Shown here in pieces: positions 15,955 through 24,972 of a DNA stretch of 64,000 bases. The notes under the pieces are model-generated. The model was not told the origin of the DNA. It saw only the letters and a program-made list of their open reading frames with translations, and searched no databases. Position 1 is the stretch's first letter. Each line of letters starts with the position of its first letter. The DNA is from Candidatus Limnocylindrales bacterium (GTDB lineage Bacteria; Moduliflexota; Moduliflexia; Moduliflexales; JAUQPW01): assembly GCA_035559535.1 (NCBI GenBank), contig DATMBG010000043.1:62001-126000 (forward strand), given 5' to 3'. The position numbers and the translations under genes were made by a program.

Positions 15955-17472
15955 ATGGGTTCAGACAAGTGGCTGGCTAATGTATACTCTGTACAAAAAG
16001 ACGTGGTCGGCATCGTTCTTCCACTAAAGACTGAAAACCTTTCTAGATTTATTGAGCAAATTCAATGGATGAAGTTCTATGGCAAGTCCATATTCTTAGC
16101 AATTATCCTGGTGTGGTATATGATGTCTTTCTTTCCAGAAGTGGGAGCTCAAGAAAACCCACAAACCGTAACCTCTGAGCCCACCTTACGCCTTGAAGAC
16201 CTGGAACAGAAGGCCTTGCAGAATAACCCGACTCTCGTTCAGGCGGAGGCTGTCATCCGCGTAGCCGAAGGACGAAGGATTCAGGCAGGTCTATACCCCA
16301 ATCCAGTGATGGGCTACAGGGGTGAACAGCTCAGCTTGCGGGCTCCTTCAAAGACCAGTGAGCATATGTTCTTCCTGGAACAGCGTATCATTACGGCTGG
16401 AAAACTCAGGAAAGGTCGCAATGTTTTTGCTCAGGAAAAGGCTCAGGCTCAAGCTGAAGCAGAAGCCCAGAAACTTCGGGTGCTCAGTACCGTTCGTCTT
16501 CTCTATTATGAAGCCCTGGGGGCCCAACAGTTGATCGAGTTGCATAATCAACTGGTTAAAATCGCCCGGGAAGCAGTGGATATTTCTGAGCAGCTTTTCA
16601 ACGTGGGTCAGGCTGATCAACCAGACGTCCTTGAGGCCCAGATTGAGGCACAGAGAGCCGAATTAGGTTTCAGGATAGCTGAAAATGATCGAGAGCGTAT
16701 CTGGCAGCAATTAGCAGCCGCTGTGGGTGATCCATCCCTCAAGCCGACTCGATTGGTAGGGAATCTGGAAGAAGAGATACCGATGCTTAACCGGGAGGAA
16801 ATCCTGGCCGCTCTTCTGCGTGAGAGTCCCGAGATCAAGAAGGCACAGGCCAGAGTGGAGCAGGCCCGGGCAGATTTGGAGCGGGCCCGGGCAGAGCCTA
16901 CTCCGGATCTCCTGGTGCGGGGTGCGTTTGGATACAACTTTGAGCCGTTGGAAGCACTGGGTGGGCCTACAAGACTGGAAGGAGCCATTGAAGTAGGGGT
17001 CCGGGTCCCACTTTTTAATCGTAACCAGGGGAATGTGGCAGCAGCCCGGGCTGAAGTCGATAGGGCCGAGCAGGAAGTGAAGCGTTTGGAGTTAGCTCTG
17101 CGGGCAAATCTGGCCTTGGCTTTTACACGTTACCTCAATGCCCTAAGTATGGTACAGCGTTATCAGAAGGATATTTTGCCACCGGCCCAAAAAGCCTATG
17201 AACTTTATTTAACGAGGTTTAGAGAGATGGCTGTAGCCTATCCTCAGGTGCTTATTGCACAGCGTACCCTGTTCCAGGTGCGTGTTGAATACGTAAGAGC
17301 CCTTGTGGATCTATGGCAGAATGTGATTCAACTCCGAGGATTGCTGCTGGCAGGGGGACTGAATGCACCGGACATGTCTCCAACTGGAGGCGAAATCCAG
17401 ACCGGTGAGACCCCGGGGAGCAGTCCCGGGATGCCAAGCCCTAGAATCCACGAGGTGCAGGAACAACGATGA
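15955..17472 (+). CDS. czcC: outer-membrane efflux channel (CzcC/TolC-like)
   Basis: 505 residues. A strong AAGGAGG precedes ATG 15955, but the natural signal sequence (FLAIILVWYMMSFFPEVGAQ) begins about 45 residues in, so a 38-residue leader precedes an internal Met (MKFYGKS). Either this start is real and the signal is internal, or translation starts at the second ATG. The mature protein has the two TolC-family repeats: LRLEDLEQKALQNNPTLVQAE and the conserved GLYPNPVMGY, then the second-half repeat with VGVRVPLFNRNQGNVAAARAE. The tail contains TPGSSPGMPSP, encoded over a CCCGGG...CCCGGG palindrome. It completes a CzcCBA set with 10192 and 11970. Confidence 0.9.
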   Translation: MGSDKWLANVYSVQKDVVGIVLPLKTENLSRFIEQIQWMKFYGKSIFLAIILVWYMMSFFPEVGAQENPQTVTSEPTLRLEDLEQKALQNNPTLVQAEAVIRVAEGRRIQAGLYPNPVMGYRGEQLSLRAPSKTSEHMFFLEQRIITAGKLRKGRNVFAQEKAQAQAEAEAQKLRVLSTVRLLYYEALGAQQLIELHNQLVKIAREAVDISEQLFNVGQADQPDVLEAQIEAQRAELGFRIAENDRERIWQQLAAAVGDPSLKPTRLVGNLEEEIPMLNREEILAALLRESPEIKKAQARVEQARADLERARAEPTPDLLVRGAFGYNFEPLEALGGPTRLEGAIEVGVRVPLFNRNQGNVAAARAEVDRAEQEVKRLELALRANLALAFTRYLNALSMVQRYQKDILPPAQKAYELYLTRFREMAVAYPQVLIAQRTLFQVRVEYVRALVDLWQNVIQLRGLLLAGGLNAPDMSPTGGEIQTGETPGSSPGMPSPRIHEVQEQR

Positions 17473-17508
17473 TGAAGCAGCTAATAAAACAATCGAAGAA
17501 CCCTAAAA

Positions 17509-17570
17509 AGTATGGGAGTATGGGGGTGTGGGAGTGTGGGGGTGTCCATACTTCTCCACTCTTCGTGGAT
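17509..17570. repeat. octad array between czcC and the multicopper oxidase gene
   Basis: AGTATGGG, AGTATGGG, GGTGTGGG, AGTGTGGG, GGTGTCCA follow each other in strict 8-base register. A short pyrimidine-rich answer (CTTCTCCACTCTTC) comes after. Same word type as 43211-43314 and 62781-62924. Confidence 0.75.
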
Positions 17571-17628
17571 AAATAACATCCATAACTTACAAGAAAATGT
17601 AAAAGTATAGCAAGGAGGAAAATATCCC

Positions 17629-19056
17629 ATGGATAAAGGCAGGCGTAATTTCTTGAAAAGTTTGGTACTTCTTGGAGCTACAGGGTTATTGACAGGGCGA
17701 AAAGCCATAGCCCAGAACACTCCTTCTAAGAGAAGGATATCATCCAGTCAAGCAACTATCCGGCCACCAGAAGGATTTGTTCCGGTTATCACGCCCGATG
17801 TTCCTAAACTTCCCTACACACTGGAGAATGGTATCAAGGTTTTTCATCTGATTGCCGAGCCGGTCCGGCAAGAGTTTATTCCGGGGAGAGTCTTTGATAT
17901 TTGGGGTTACAACGGCCATGTACCAGGGCCTACCATCGAGGTAATGGAAGGAGATCGGGTACGCTTCCTCTTTCATAACAAATTACCCGAGGCCACGACG
18001 ATACACTGGCATGGTCTGGAGGTCCCCCTGGAGATGGATGGTGTGCCGGCTATCAGCCAACCTTTGGTTAAACCGGGTGAGATGTTCACTTATGAATTCA
18101 CCCTTCATCAAAACGGTACTTTCTTCTACCACTCCCATATGGCAATGCAAGAAATGATGGGCCTCATAGGACTTTTTATCATTCATCCCAAAAAACCTTA
18201 CCAACCCCCTGTTCATAAGGATTTTGGGCTGATCCTTCAGGAGTTTGCCGTGTTACCCAATAATACCATTCCCAACTCCCTTTCCATGGAATTTAACTGG
18301 CTGACCATAAATGGCAAAGCGGGGCCCGCCACGACTCCTATGATCGTCAAATTGGGAGAACGTGTTCGCATTCGTATGGTGAATCTGGGTATGAACCATC
18401 ATCCCATGCATATACATGGGAACACGTTCTATGTTACCGGAACAGAAGGAGGACGTATACCAGAATCTGCCTGGTACCCTGGAAATACCGTGCTGGTCGG
18501 CGTGGCCCAGGCTCGTGATATTGAGTTCGATGCGAAGTATCCGGGGGATTGGCTACTGCACTGTCACCTCCCTCATCACATGATGAACAATATGGTCTCT
18601 ATGGTAGGCCCCATAGCACACGCAGGTTCTGGGATGCCTACCGGTATGGGAATGGAAGAAGGGATGGGGATAATCCGGCAAGGGAACGCTCTGGATGAAG
18701 ATCTTGGACCTGCTTTGGGACGTGGTACCGGCATGGTCACCCGAGAAAAACCGACTTCTCATCTCGTAGGTGTTCAGAGCACCGAACCCCACCAGGGTCA
18801 CGGGACTCCTACCGAAAATGGGAACAAAAAACGGGTACCCGGATTTCCGCAAGACATGTTCATGCTTATGGATGAAGCCGTTGCTAAACCGGAGACCTAC
18901 GGGTTACGCCCGGGATGGTCAGGCGGCATACAGGGTATGATGACCTTAGTCCGTGTCCTTCCACCAGATATGTACGAAAAAGTGATGGCTATGATGAAAG
19001 AGAGACAGACGAAACAACCCCCCCAACAGCCAGCTCCTCTTCACAGGGATCATTAA
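17629..19056 (+). CDS. TAT-exported multicopper oxidase
   Basis: 475 residues; AAGGAGG precedes ATG 17629. The twin-arginine signal is GRRNFLKSLVLLGATGLLTG. All four copper-binding segments are present: TIHWHGLEVP, FFYHSHMAMQ, HHPMHIHGNTF and LLHCHLPHHMMNNM. Such enzymes oxidise Cu(I) or organic substrates in the periplasm, reducing oxygen to water, and protect against copper. After the oxidase fold there is a tail of about 140 residues rich in Met, Gly and His (MPTGMGMEEGMGII; GFPQDMFMLMDEAV; GGIQGMMTLVRVLPPDMYE). The even pattern suggests a functional copper-binding extension. It stands between the CzcC gene and the copper ATPase group. Confidence 0.92.
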   Translation: MDKGRRNFLKSLVLLGATGLLTGRKAIAQNTPSKRRISSSQATIRPPEGFVPVITPDVPKLPYTLENGIKVFHLIAEPVRQEFIPGRVFDIWGYNGHVPGPTIEVMEGDRVRFLFHNKLPEATTIHWHGLEVPLEMDGVPAISQPLVKPGEMFTYEFTLHQNGTFFYHSHMAMQEMMGLIGLFIIHPKKPYQPPVHKDFGLILQEFAVLPNNTIPNSLSMEFNWLTINGKAGPATTPMIVKLGERVRIRMVNLGMNHHPMHIHGNTFYVTGTEGGRIPESAWYPGNTVLVGVAQARDIEFDAKYPGDWLLHCHLPHHMMNNMVSMVGPIAHAGSGMPTGMGMEEGMGIIRQGNALDEDLGPALGRGTGMVTREKPTSHLVGVQSTEPHQGHGTPTENGNKKRVPGFPQDMFMLMDEAVAKPETYGLRPGWSGGIQGMMTLVRVLPPDMYEKVMAMMKERQTKQPPQQPAPLHRDH

Positions 19057-19420
19057 AGGTACTTGTTTTTGTCCTGATATCTGACATCCCAGGATAAACC
19101 TGTAAATATTAGGTTTTTGAGGGTAATGTAAGATTTCAGGACAGGTAAATTAAATCCAAATCTTGGATTTATATCTTGAATTTGTAGAGGGTTAATAACT
19201 ATCATCATAAGTCCTGTCACCTCTTATGAAGTTTGGAGTCTCTCTTGCATTAGTTTTGATAGTTATAGAGGAAAGGGATCATCTGAACTAAAAGAGTCGA
19301 GGTATTTAAACTCTGGGGATAGGATCCTCTGACGGCTATACCTGGAGGACCATTCCCCCTATGCCCCCAACGAGGGTCCTTTCTCCGGCTCTTTAATTTA
19401 AATTGAAAAGGAGGGTCAAG
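19057..19420. other. gene-free stretch with a 21-base inverted repeat
   Basis: No coding region seen. It contains the perfect inverted repeat TAAATCCAA-ATC-TTGGATTTA (19151-19171), a candidate operator or hairpin, and a GC-rich imperfect stem GAGGACC...GGGTCC near 19350-19380, ahead of the Met-rich protein gene. Confidence 0.4.
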
Positions 19421-19885
19421 ATGAAACTCTTTTTAACTTTTAGTTTAATTTCTCTATTCTTCCTGGTTCCCTTTGGAATTGCTCTGGCTCAACAATCTGA
19501 GCAACATGAACAACATCATTCCCAATCATCCCAGGAGTCTCAACAACCTCAACCATCCCAAAGGCCTCAACAACCCCAGCAAGGTATGATGGGAGGCGGC
19601 ATGATGGGAGGCATGATGGGGGGTGGTATGATGGGTCCTGGAATGATGAGGGATATGGGAACGATGATGGAAAACATGTCTTCCATGCTGGAGCAGATGT
19701 CCAAAGATCTGGCGCAGGGGAGTATAACGCCAGAAATGGCCAAGCAGATGTCTGAGAATATGCAGGAGATGGCCCAGATGCTGAAACAAATGTCAGAGAT
19801 GATGGGCGGTGGGAATATGATGAAACGGATGATGGAGCGGATGTCGGAGATGCAGAAGAGGATGCAAGGGGGGAAACAACCCTGA
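19421..19885 (+). CDS. secreted Met-rich protein
   Basis: 154 residues from ATG 19421 (GGAGG upstream). A signal peptide ends LAQQ. It is followed by a Gln/His/Ser-rich segment, then a Gly-Met block (MMGGGMMGGMMGG) and a helical Met-heptad region (MRDMGTMMENMSSMLEQMSK ... MKRMMERMSEMQKRM). Methionine clusters bind Cu(I), as in periplasmic copper chaperones, and the gene sits between a multicopper oxidase and a copper ATPase. It shares 'GMMRDMGTMM-x2-MSSM' with the protein at 29238, so the two are paralogues. Function inferred from composition and context. Confidence 0.75.
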   Translation: MKLFLTFSLISLFFLVPFGIALAQQSEQHEQHHSQSSQESQQPQPSQRPQQPQQGMMGGGMMGGMMGGGMMGPGMMRDMGTMMENMSSMLEQMSKDLAQGSITPEMAKQMSENMQEMAQMLKQMSEMMGGGNMMKRMMERMSEMQKRMQGGKQP

Positions 19886-20031
19886 TTGGAGAAAGTATCT
19901 ATAGATAAGGTATCTGCTATACGATACGCACCAAGCTAAGAATAAGAATTAGACCTGGGGTCTAGACACCTCCCTTACCCCCGTGGTATTAAGTTAAGGC
20001 CCCCTTTCCTGACCTTTCCCTGCTCCCCTCA

Positions 20032-20079
20032 CCCCCTCTCCGTAGGGGCGGGAGGCCTCCCGCCCCTACGGAGAGGGGG
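20032..20079. repeat. 48-base perfect palindrome without loop
   Basis: Two exactly complementary 24-base arms meet at 20055/20056. The arms consist of CCCCCTCTCC, GTAGGGGC and GGGAGG blocks. Gene-free DNA (19886-20298) surrounds it, between the Met-rich protein and the copper ATPase. Confidence 0.8.
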
Positions 20080-20241
20080 AACTGGGGGGCTAGGGGGGAT
20101 CGAGTAAAAATGAAAAAATGTGGGTAATGGTTAAAGGGGGGGGGAAGGGGGTGTTCAGGCAGAAAATAGGGCTTTCCCCCTTCTTAGGGTGATGCCTATG
20201 AGGTATTCGTTATAAGTCGGATACCTTATGAATCAGAGGGT

Positions 20242-20258
20242 GCAGGCATCTTGCCTGC
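20242..20258. repeat. short hairpin GCAGGCA-TCT-TGCCTGC
   Basis: Perfect 7-base arms with a 3-base loop, about 40 bases before the copper ATPase start. It resembles dispersed GCAGGCA/TGCCTGC repeats of other bacteria. It may also be a transcript hairpin in the leader. Confidence 0.5.
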
Positions 20259-20298
20259 TTCACAATTCCTGTGATTTTAGATCAAAGGAGTAAGTAAC

Positions 20299-22968
20299 AT
20301 GGCCCAGGTGAAAGATCCAGTATGTGGTATGCAGGTGGAAGAGAATATGGCTGCAGGTACTTCCACCTATGACGGGACCGTCTATTATTTTTGTTCGGAT
20401 AAATGTCTGGGTGAGTTTAAAGCGAACCCTGGGGAATATCTTGAAAAAACTACTGAAGAAGAAAATAAAGACGCTGCCGAAACCACGGTCCATCTACCTA
20501 TCGAGGGTATCGATTATGCCAGTTCGGCGCAGGCCCTTGAACGTGAACTTAAAAAGGTCAAAGGTATAAAACGAGTATTCGTTAATCCGATTACAGGAGT
20601 GGCCAGTATAACCTTTGATCCCCATGAGACCGGAATCGCGAAGTTTGTCAAAGTGATCCGACAGAATGGGTATCAAGCCGGATTTGTGAGCACAGTTATA
20701 CCGATCTCTGGGATGTATTGTGCTTCCTGTGTGGTCGCTATTGAAAAAGCGCTGAAAAAAACGCCCGGTGTCCTGACAGCTTCGGTTAACCTGGGAACGG
20801 AATCAGCCCATGTAACCTATTTACCTGCCAAGGTAGATATGGCGGCCCTACGCGAGGCCATCGAGTCTACCGGATATCATGTCAAGTCTATCTCTGGCCT
20901 GGCACAAAATGCAATTACTGAGGAGGAACAGAATAGGGTTGAAGAATATCAAACTCTTATGCGCAAATTTTGGTTTGCAGCTATTGTGTCGCTTCCTGTG
21001 ATTGTTTTCAGCTATCCAGATTTGATTCCTGGCCTGCGGGAATGGATGCCCAGGGGGAGCATCGAACGACGTATTGTGTGGGGACTGTTGGGAGTGTTGA
21101 CATTACCTGTGATGTTATGGTCCGGTTCCCAGTTCTTCATAGGGATGTGGGAGGCTTTGAAACATCGCTCTGCAAACATGCATACCTTAATTGCCATGGG
21201 CATTTCTGCTGCCTTTCTCTATTCTGTGGTAGCTGTGGCATTTCCTGGCTTATTTCCCAAAGAGGAACTGGCCGAAGTATTCTGGGATGTAAGTGTAGTT
21301 GTAACGGCCTTAGTTGTATTAGGTCTGGCCCTTGAGGTAAAAGCCAAGGGTAAGACTTCCGAAGCAATCAGGAGGCTCATCGGCTTGCAGGCTAAAACTG
21401 CGCGGGTCATACGGGATGGTAAGGAACTCGACTTGCCGGTAGAAGAAGTTGTGGTAGGAGATATAGTCGTGGTGCGACCGGGTGAGAAGATTCCGGTGGA
21501 TGGAACGATCATTGAGGGAAGTAGCGCCGTGGATGAATCCATGATCACCGGTGAGTCCATTCCTGTAGAGAAGCATGTAGGTGATGAGGTGATTGGTGCT
21601 ACCCTCAATAAAACCGGTAGCTTCAAATTTCGGGCTACTAAGGTAGGTAAGGATACAGCACTTGCCAATATCATCCGTATGGTACAAGATGCTCAGGGTT
21701 CTAAGGCTCCTATTCAACGTGTGGTGGATACCGTTTCTGGCTATTTTGTACCGGCCGTGATGATTCTCGCGGTGCTCGCCTTCATAATCTGGTACGATTT
21801 CGGTCCTGAACCGCGTATCATCTATGCTACCATCGTGTTTGTTACCACACTCATTATTGCCTGCCCTTGTGCTTTAGGTCTTGCCACGCCTACCTCACTC
21901 ACTGTAGGTATCGGCAAGGCTGCAGAAAATGGTATTTTGATTCGTTCTGGTGATGCCTTGCAAACCACTAAGGCGTTGGATACGATCGTATTAGACAAGA
22001 CGGGTACCATTACCCAGGGTGAGCCTGCCCTGACCGATGTAATTCCGGTAACAGGCTTTCCAGGGCTCAAGCCAAGCTTTGATGAAGCCGAAATCCTACG
22101 CCTTGCGGCTTCACTGGAACGTGGCTCAGAACATCCCCTGGGAGATGCTATTGTCAAGGCCGCAAAGGCAAAAGACCTTCCACTTATGGAAGCATCGGAG
22201 TTCGTTGCTGTTCCAGGTCAAGGAGTTAAGGGTCGAGTAGGTAAGCAGGAGGTACTGCTGGGTAATATCCGGCTCATGCAGGATCACCACATTGATATTA
22301 AAGCCCTTTCCAGTTATTGGGAGCGATTAGCCGGGGAGGGCAAAACAGCCATGTATGTGGCTGTAGATGGTCAGGCGGTAGGATTGGTAGCCGTAGCGGA
22401 TACCATCAAGCCGGATTCCAAGACTGCCATTTCTGCCTTGCGCAAGTTAGGATTAGAGGTCATCATGATCACCGGGGACAATCAACGTACAGCTCAGGCT
22501 GTTGCTCGACAGGTTGGCGTGGACCGGGTACTGGCAGAAGTCCTACCCCAAGACAAAGCCCATGAAGTACAAAAACTACAACTGGAAGGTAAGACAGTGG
22601 CTATGGTGGGTGATGGGATCAATGATGCTCCGGCCTTAGCCCAAGCAGATGTGGGAATAGCCATAGGTACTGGTACGGATGTGGCCATAGAAGCCAGTGA
22701 CATTACTCTCATCAGAGGAAGTCTTATGGGAGTGGTAACAGCTATTGAGATCAGCCGTGCAACGATGCGCAATGTATATCAAAACCTGTTTGGTGCTTTC
22801 ATTTATAATGTGTTGGGTATTCCCATTGCCATGGGAGTACTTTACCCATTTTTTGGTATCTTACTTTCTCCCTTGATCGCCGCAGCAGCCATGGCTTTCA
22901 GTTCTGTAACGGTGGTTAGTAACGCCAACCGTTTACGCTACTTTAAACCGAAAGGAGGAGTCCTATGA
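20299..22968 (+). CDS. copA: copper-translocating P1B-type ATPase with YHS and two HMA domains
   Basis: 889 residues; AAGGAG precedes ATG 20299. Order: a YHS metal domain (DPVCGM, FCSDKC; Cys 9, 32, 36), an HMA fold lacking its Cys pair (GIDYASSAQ near residues 70-78), an HMA with intact GMYCASC (Cys 141/144), then eight membrane helices. The ion site is [11 protein letters not shown], followed by phosphorylation motif [19 protein letters not shown], and [16 protein letters not shown]. The C-terminal YN...[11 protein letters not shown] pattern matches the Cu+ (P1B-1) class. It exports Cu(I) from the cytoplasm using ATP. Its stop overlaps the next gene by 4 bases, forming a tight operon. Confidence 0.93.
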   Translation: MAQVKDPVCGMQVEENMAAGTSTYDGTVYYFCSDKCLGEFKANPGEYLEKTTEEENKDAAETTVHLPIEGIDYASSAQALERELKKVKGIKRVFVNPITGVASITFDPHETGIAKFVKVIRQNGYQAGFVSTVIPISGMYCASCVVAIEKALKKTPGVLTASVNLGTESAHVTYLPAKVDMAALREAIESTGYHVKSISGLAQNAITEEEQNRVEEYQTLMRKFWFAAIVSLPVIVFSYPDLIPGLREWMPRGSIERRIVWGLLGVLTLPVMLWSGSQFFIGMWEALKHRSANMHTLIAMGISAAFLYSVVAVAFPGLFPKEELAEVFWDVSVVVTALVVLGLALEVKAKGKTSEAIRRLIGLQAKTARVIRDGKELDLPVEEVVVGDIVVVRPGEKIPVDGTIIEGSSAVDESMITGESIPVEKHVGDEVIGATLNKTGSFKFRATKVGKDTALANIIRMVQDAQGSKAPIQRVVDTVSGYFVPAVMILAVLAFIIWYDFGPEPRIIYATIVFVTTLIIACPCALGLATPTSLTVGIGKAAENGILIRSGDALQTTKALDTIVLDKTGTITQGEPALTDVIPVTGFPGLKPSFDEAEILRLAASLERGSEHPLGDAIVKAAKAKDLPLMEASEFVAVPGQGVKGRVGKQEVLLGNIRLMQDHHIDIKALSSYWERLAGEGKTAMYVAVDGQAVGLVAVADTIKPDSKTAISALRKLGLEVIMITGDNQRTAQAVARQVGVDRVLAEVLPQDKAHEVQKLQLEGKTVAMVGDGINDAPALAQADVGIAIGTGTDVAIEASDITLIRGSLMGVVTAIEISRATMRNVYQNLFGAFIYNVLGIPIAMGVLYPFFGILLSPLIAAAAMAFSSVTVVSNANRLRYFKPKGGVL

Positions 22969-23342
22969 CCCCAGATCGCTGGATCGTTACGGTATTTGGC
23001 TTACTATTGATAGCCTTTATTATCTGGTTTTTCTGGCTCAAGAAGCCTAAGGGTACGCGGGCAGCTATTACCCGTAGTGGCTATCAAGAAGCTATGATCC
23101 TGGTCAAGGGGGGGTACACACCAGATGTGATTGTCGTGGAGCATGGGAAGCCGGTGCGTCTCAACTTCCGCCGAGAAGAGACTGCCTCTTGTTCGGAGAT
23201 GGTGTTGTTTCCAGACTTCAACAAAAGTGCCAGACTACCTACCGGTGAAACCGTGGCAGTCGAATTCCTGCCAGAAAAACCCGGTGAGTATGAATTCGCC
23301 TGTCAGATGGGTATGCTCCGTGGCAAACTTATCGTCGAATAG
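22965..23342 (+). CDS. membrane-anchored cupredoxin-like protein
   Basis: 125 residues. An N-terminal membrane segment ([16 protein letters not shown]) is followed by a cupredoxin fold ([20 protein letters not shown]). Candidate copper ligands lie at ETASCSEMV and at the end in [16 protein letters not shown], where the His usually found after the Cys is replaced by Met/Gly. Overlap of 4 bases with the ATPase start-stop suggests coupling. It probably receives or passes copper on the outer face of the membrane beside the ATPase; the role is inferred from family and context. Confidence 0.78.
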   Translation: MTPDRWIVTVFGLLLIAFIIWFFWLKKPKGTRAAITRSGYQEAMILVKGGYTPDVIVVEHGKPVRLNFRREETASCSEMVLFPDFNKSARLPTGETVAVEFLPEKPGEYEFACQMGMLRGKLIVE

Positions 23343-23353
23343 GAAGAAAAAAC

Positions 23354-23614
23354 ATGGAAACCCAACAAAATTCAAATGGCCTGTTCTCCTCACGGAGTGG
23401 TTTTGTGCTGATTGCCTTCCTTGTTATTATTGCTTTTTTTCTCGTGACCGAGCATACCGCTCATCTCTTCGGTATCTTACCTTGGTTGATGCTGTTTGCC
23501 TGCCCATTTCTGCATTTCCTCCACGGAAGACGTGGCGGGCATAGCAAAGACAGGAAAGAACCTATGAATCACGCCGAAAACCCCAATCATAACCCTCAAG
23601 GAGGTAAAAAATGA
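23354..23614 (+). CDS. DUF2933 small membrane protein
   Basis: 86 residues. SGFVLIAFLVIIAFFLVTEH, then HLFGILPWLMLFACPFLHFLHG and a His/Asn-rich tail with GRRGGHSKD and MNHAENPNHN. This is the DUF2933 pattern (TEH-x2-HLFG, CP-x2-H), common next to copper ATPases and cupredoxins. Function not established; the His and Cys suggest metal handling. It overlaps the next gene by 4 bases (ATGA). Confidence 0.8.
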   Translation: METQQNSNGLFSSRSGFVLIAFLVIIAFFLVTEHTAHLFGILPWLMLFACPFLHFLHGRRGGHSKDRKEPMNHAENPNHNPQGGKK

Positions 23615-24261
23615 GCGATACCCCTGCCTATGGCCTGTGGGGGTTGGTCATCATCAACTCCTTAGTCTTCATCATCTTTGCCTTTAGCTTTACTCGTCCG
23701 CATACGCGCCGTGACTGGCGGTCGTTCGGTGCTTTTGCAGCTTTCATCGTGGCACTCTTTACCGAAATGTATGGTTTTCCGTTAACCCTTTACCTGCTTT
23801 CGGGCTGGCTGGAGAGCCGCTATCCCCAGCTTAACCTCCTCTCGCACAATGCCGGGCACCTCTGGCATACGTTATTTCGTATGAAAGGGGATCCTCATTT
23901 TGACATGTTTCATATCCTCAGTAATCTGCTCATCTTCGGCGGTTTCTTCCTGATTGCATCTGCTTGGCAGGTGCTCTACAAGGCACAGCAAGGCCATAAA
24001 TTAGCGGTGACCGGCCCATACGCCTACGTACGTCATCCCCAGTATGATGGTTTTATATTGATCATGTTGGGATTCCTTCTACAGTGGCCAACCTTACTGA
24101 CATTGCTTATGTTTCCTGTACTGGTTTATAGGTACGTTCGACTGGCGCGCCAGGAGGAACGCGAGATGTTGGCAGAATTTGGTGAAGAATATGCCCACTA
24201 TGCTGAGACAACACCGGCTTTCTTTCCGTGCCTTGGCCGTGCAATTGCACACAGTAAATGA
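23611..24261 (+). CDS. isoprenylcysteine carboxyl methyltransferase-like membrane protein
   Basis: 216 residues with several membrane segments. The C-terminal half has the ICMT/PEMT signature: GPYAYVRHPQYDGFILIMLG, then RLARQEEREMLAEFGEEYAHY and a closing Pro. AAGGAGG lies upstream. Such proteins often occur in copper and heavy-metal operons of bacteria (after DUF2933), where their substrate is unknown. Putative S-adenosylmethionine-dependent methylation at the membrane is inferred from the family. Confidence 0.82.
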   Translation: MSDTPAYGLWGLVIINSLVFIIFAFSFTRPHTRRDWRSFGAFAAFIVALFTEMYGFPLTLYLLSGWLESRYPQLNLLSHNAGHLWHTLFRMKGDPHFDMFHILSNLLIFGGFFLIASAWQVLYKAQQGHKLAVTGPYAYVRHPQYDGFILIMLGFLLQWPTLLTLLMFPVLVYRYVRLARQEEREMLAEFGEEYAHYAETTPAFFPCLGRAIAHSK

Positions 24262-24284
24262 TAGGTTGAGATTATAGGTTGGTT

Positions 24285-24393
24285 GGAGCATTTTGATGCT
24301 CCTCCCCGATTATTCATGACAGACCCGTTGCGATATCGGATCGAGGAACAGCCGAGATAGCCCTGTCGGGTACTGAAGTATCTGGAACGGGTC
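24285..24393. other. structured intergenic sequence
   Basis: A perfect hairpin GGAGCAT-TTTG-ATGCTCC (24285-24302) is followed by a long-range pairing GACCCGTT (24322-24329) with AACGGGTC (24386-24393). It could be a terminator-like stem plus leader structure for the SHOCT gene, or a repeat. No T-tract follows. Confidence 0.35.
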
Positions 24394-24473
24394 CGGTTGG
24401 AATAAAACAAGATCTTTAGAGTTGTTCTTAGGATGAAGAATACATGTTTTTTCAATTTAAAGGAGGTAAAACT

Positions 24474-24731
24474 ATGATGCATGATGGAGGATGGTTTTGG
24501 GGAATGCATATATTTTGGTGGCTTTTCTGGATAATCTTAATCATCTTGTTCTTTTCATTACTAACTCCGGTACCGAAAAAAAAGGCGCGACTTCACCGCG
24601 AAACGCCCTTGGAGATTCTACAACGTCGCTATGCAACGGGGGAGATATCTACCGAAGAGTATGAAGAGCGAAAGGCGAGACTGGAACGAGACAAACCACC
24701 GACCGAGCCGTCGACGGGTAAACAGATTTAG
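24474..24731 (+). CDS. SHOCT-domain small membrane protein
   Basis: 85 residues from ATG 24474 (AAAGGAGGT upstream). One membrane segment rich in Trp/Phe (WFWGMHIFWWLFWIILIILF) precedes a typical SHOCT motif: PLEILQRRYATGEISTEEYEERKARL. SHOCT domains are short helical pairs believed to mediate assembly. Similar WFWGMH-SHOCT proteins are common near copper ATPases and multicopper oxidases. Role unknown. Confidence 0.8.
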   Translation: MMHDGGWFWGMHIFWWLFWIILIILFFSLLTPVPKKKARLHRETPLEILQRRYATGEISTEEYEERKARLERDKPPTEPSTGKQI

Positions 24732-24790
24732 ACTAAGAGGTTTGTGACAAGTTTATTTATCAGAATATCCATTTTTAGTAGTCAGGTGTT

Positions 24791-24870
24791 TAGGGGGCTC
24801 CGCCAGGGGGCTGCTTCCTCCCCACGCCAGCTTTGGGCTGGTTATTGATCGCTGCTGGATCGGTTCCAGT
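24791..24870. repeat. palindromic-module remnants
   Basis: GGGGGCTCCGCCAGGGGGC and the hairpin CCAGC-TTTGG-GCTGG (24827-24841), followed by a GATCGCTGCTGGATC stretch. It resembles the modules behind the hydroxylase gene. No gene in 24732-24972. Confidence 0.4.
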
Positions 24871-24972
24871 GATTTGGGGACACGTGTGTCTTTATATTTA
24901 AACTGTTTATCTTTAATAAGGGGTAAATTTTTGGTATTTAATATCTGTTTATTTAACGAAAGGAGATAAGTT

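Noticed and set aside
24094-24509. Minus-strand open frames opposite the methyltransferase-like gene
   Set aside because: Shadows without signals; plus-strand genes and their strong ribosome sites explain the region.
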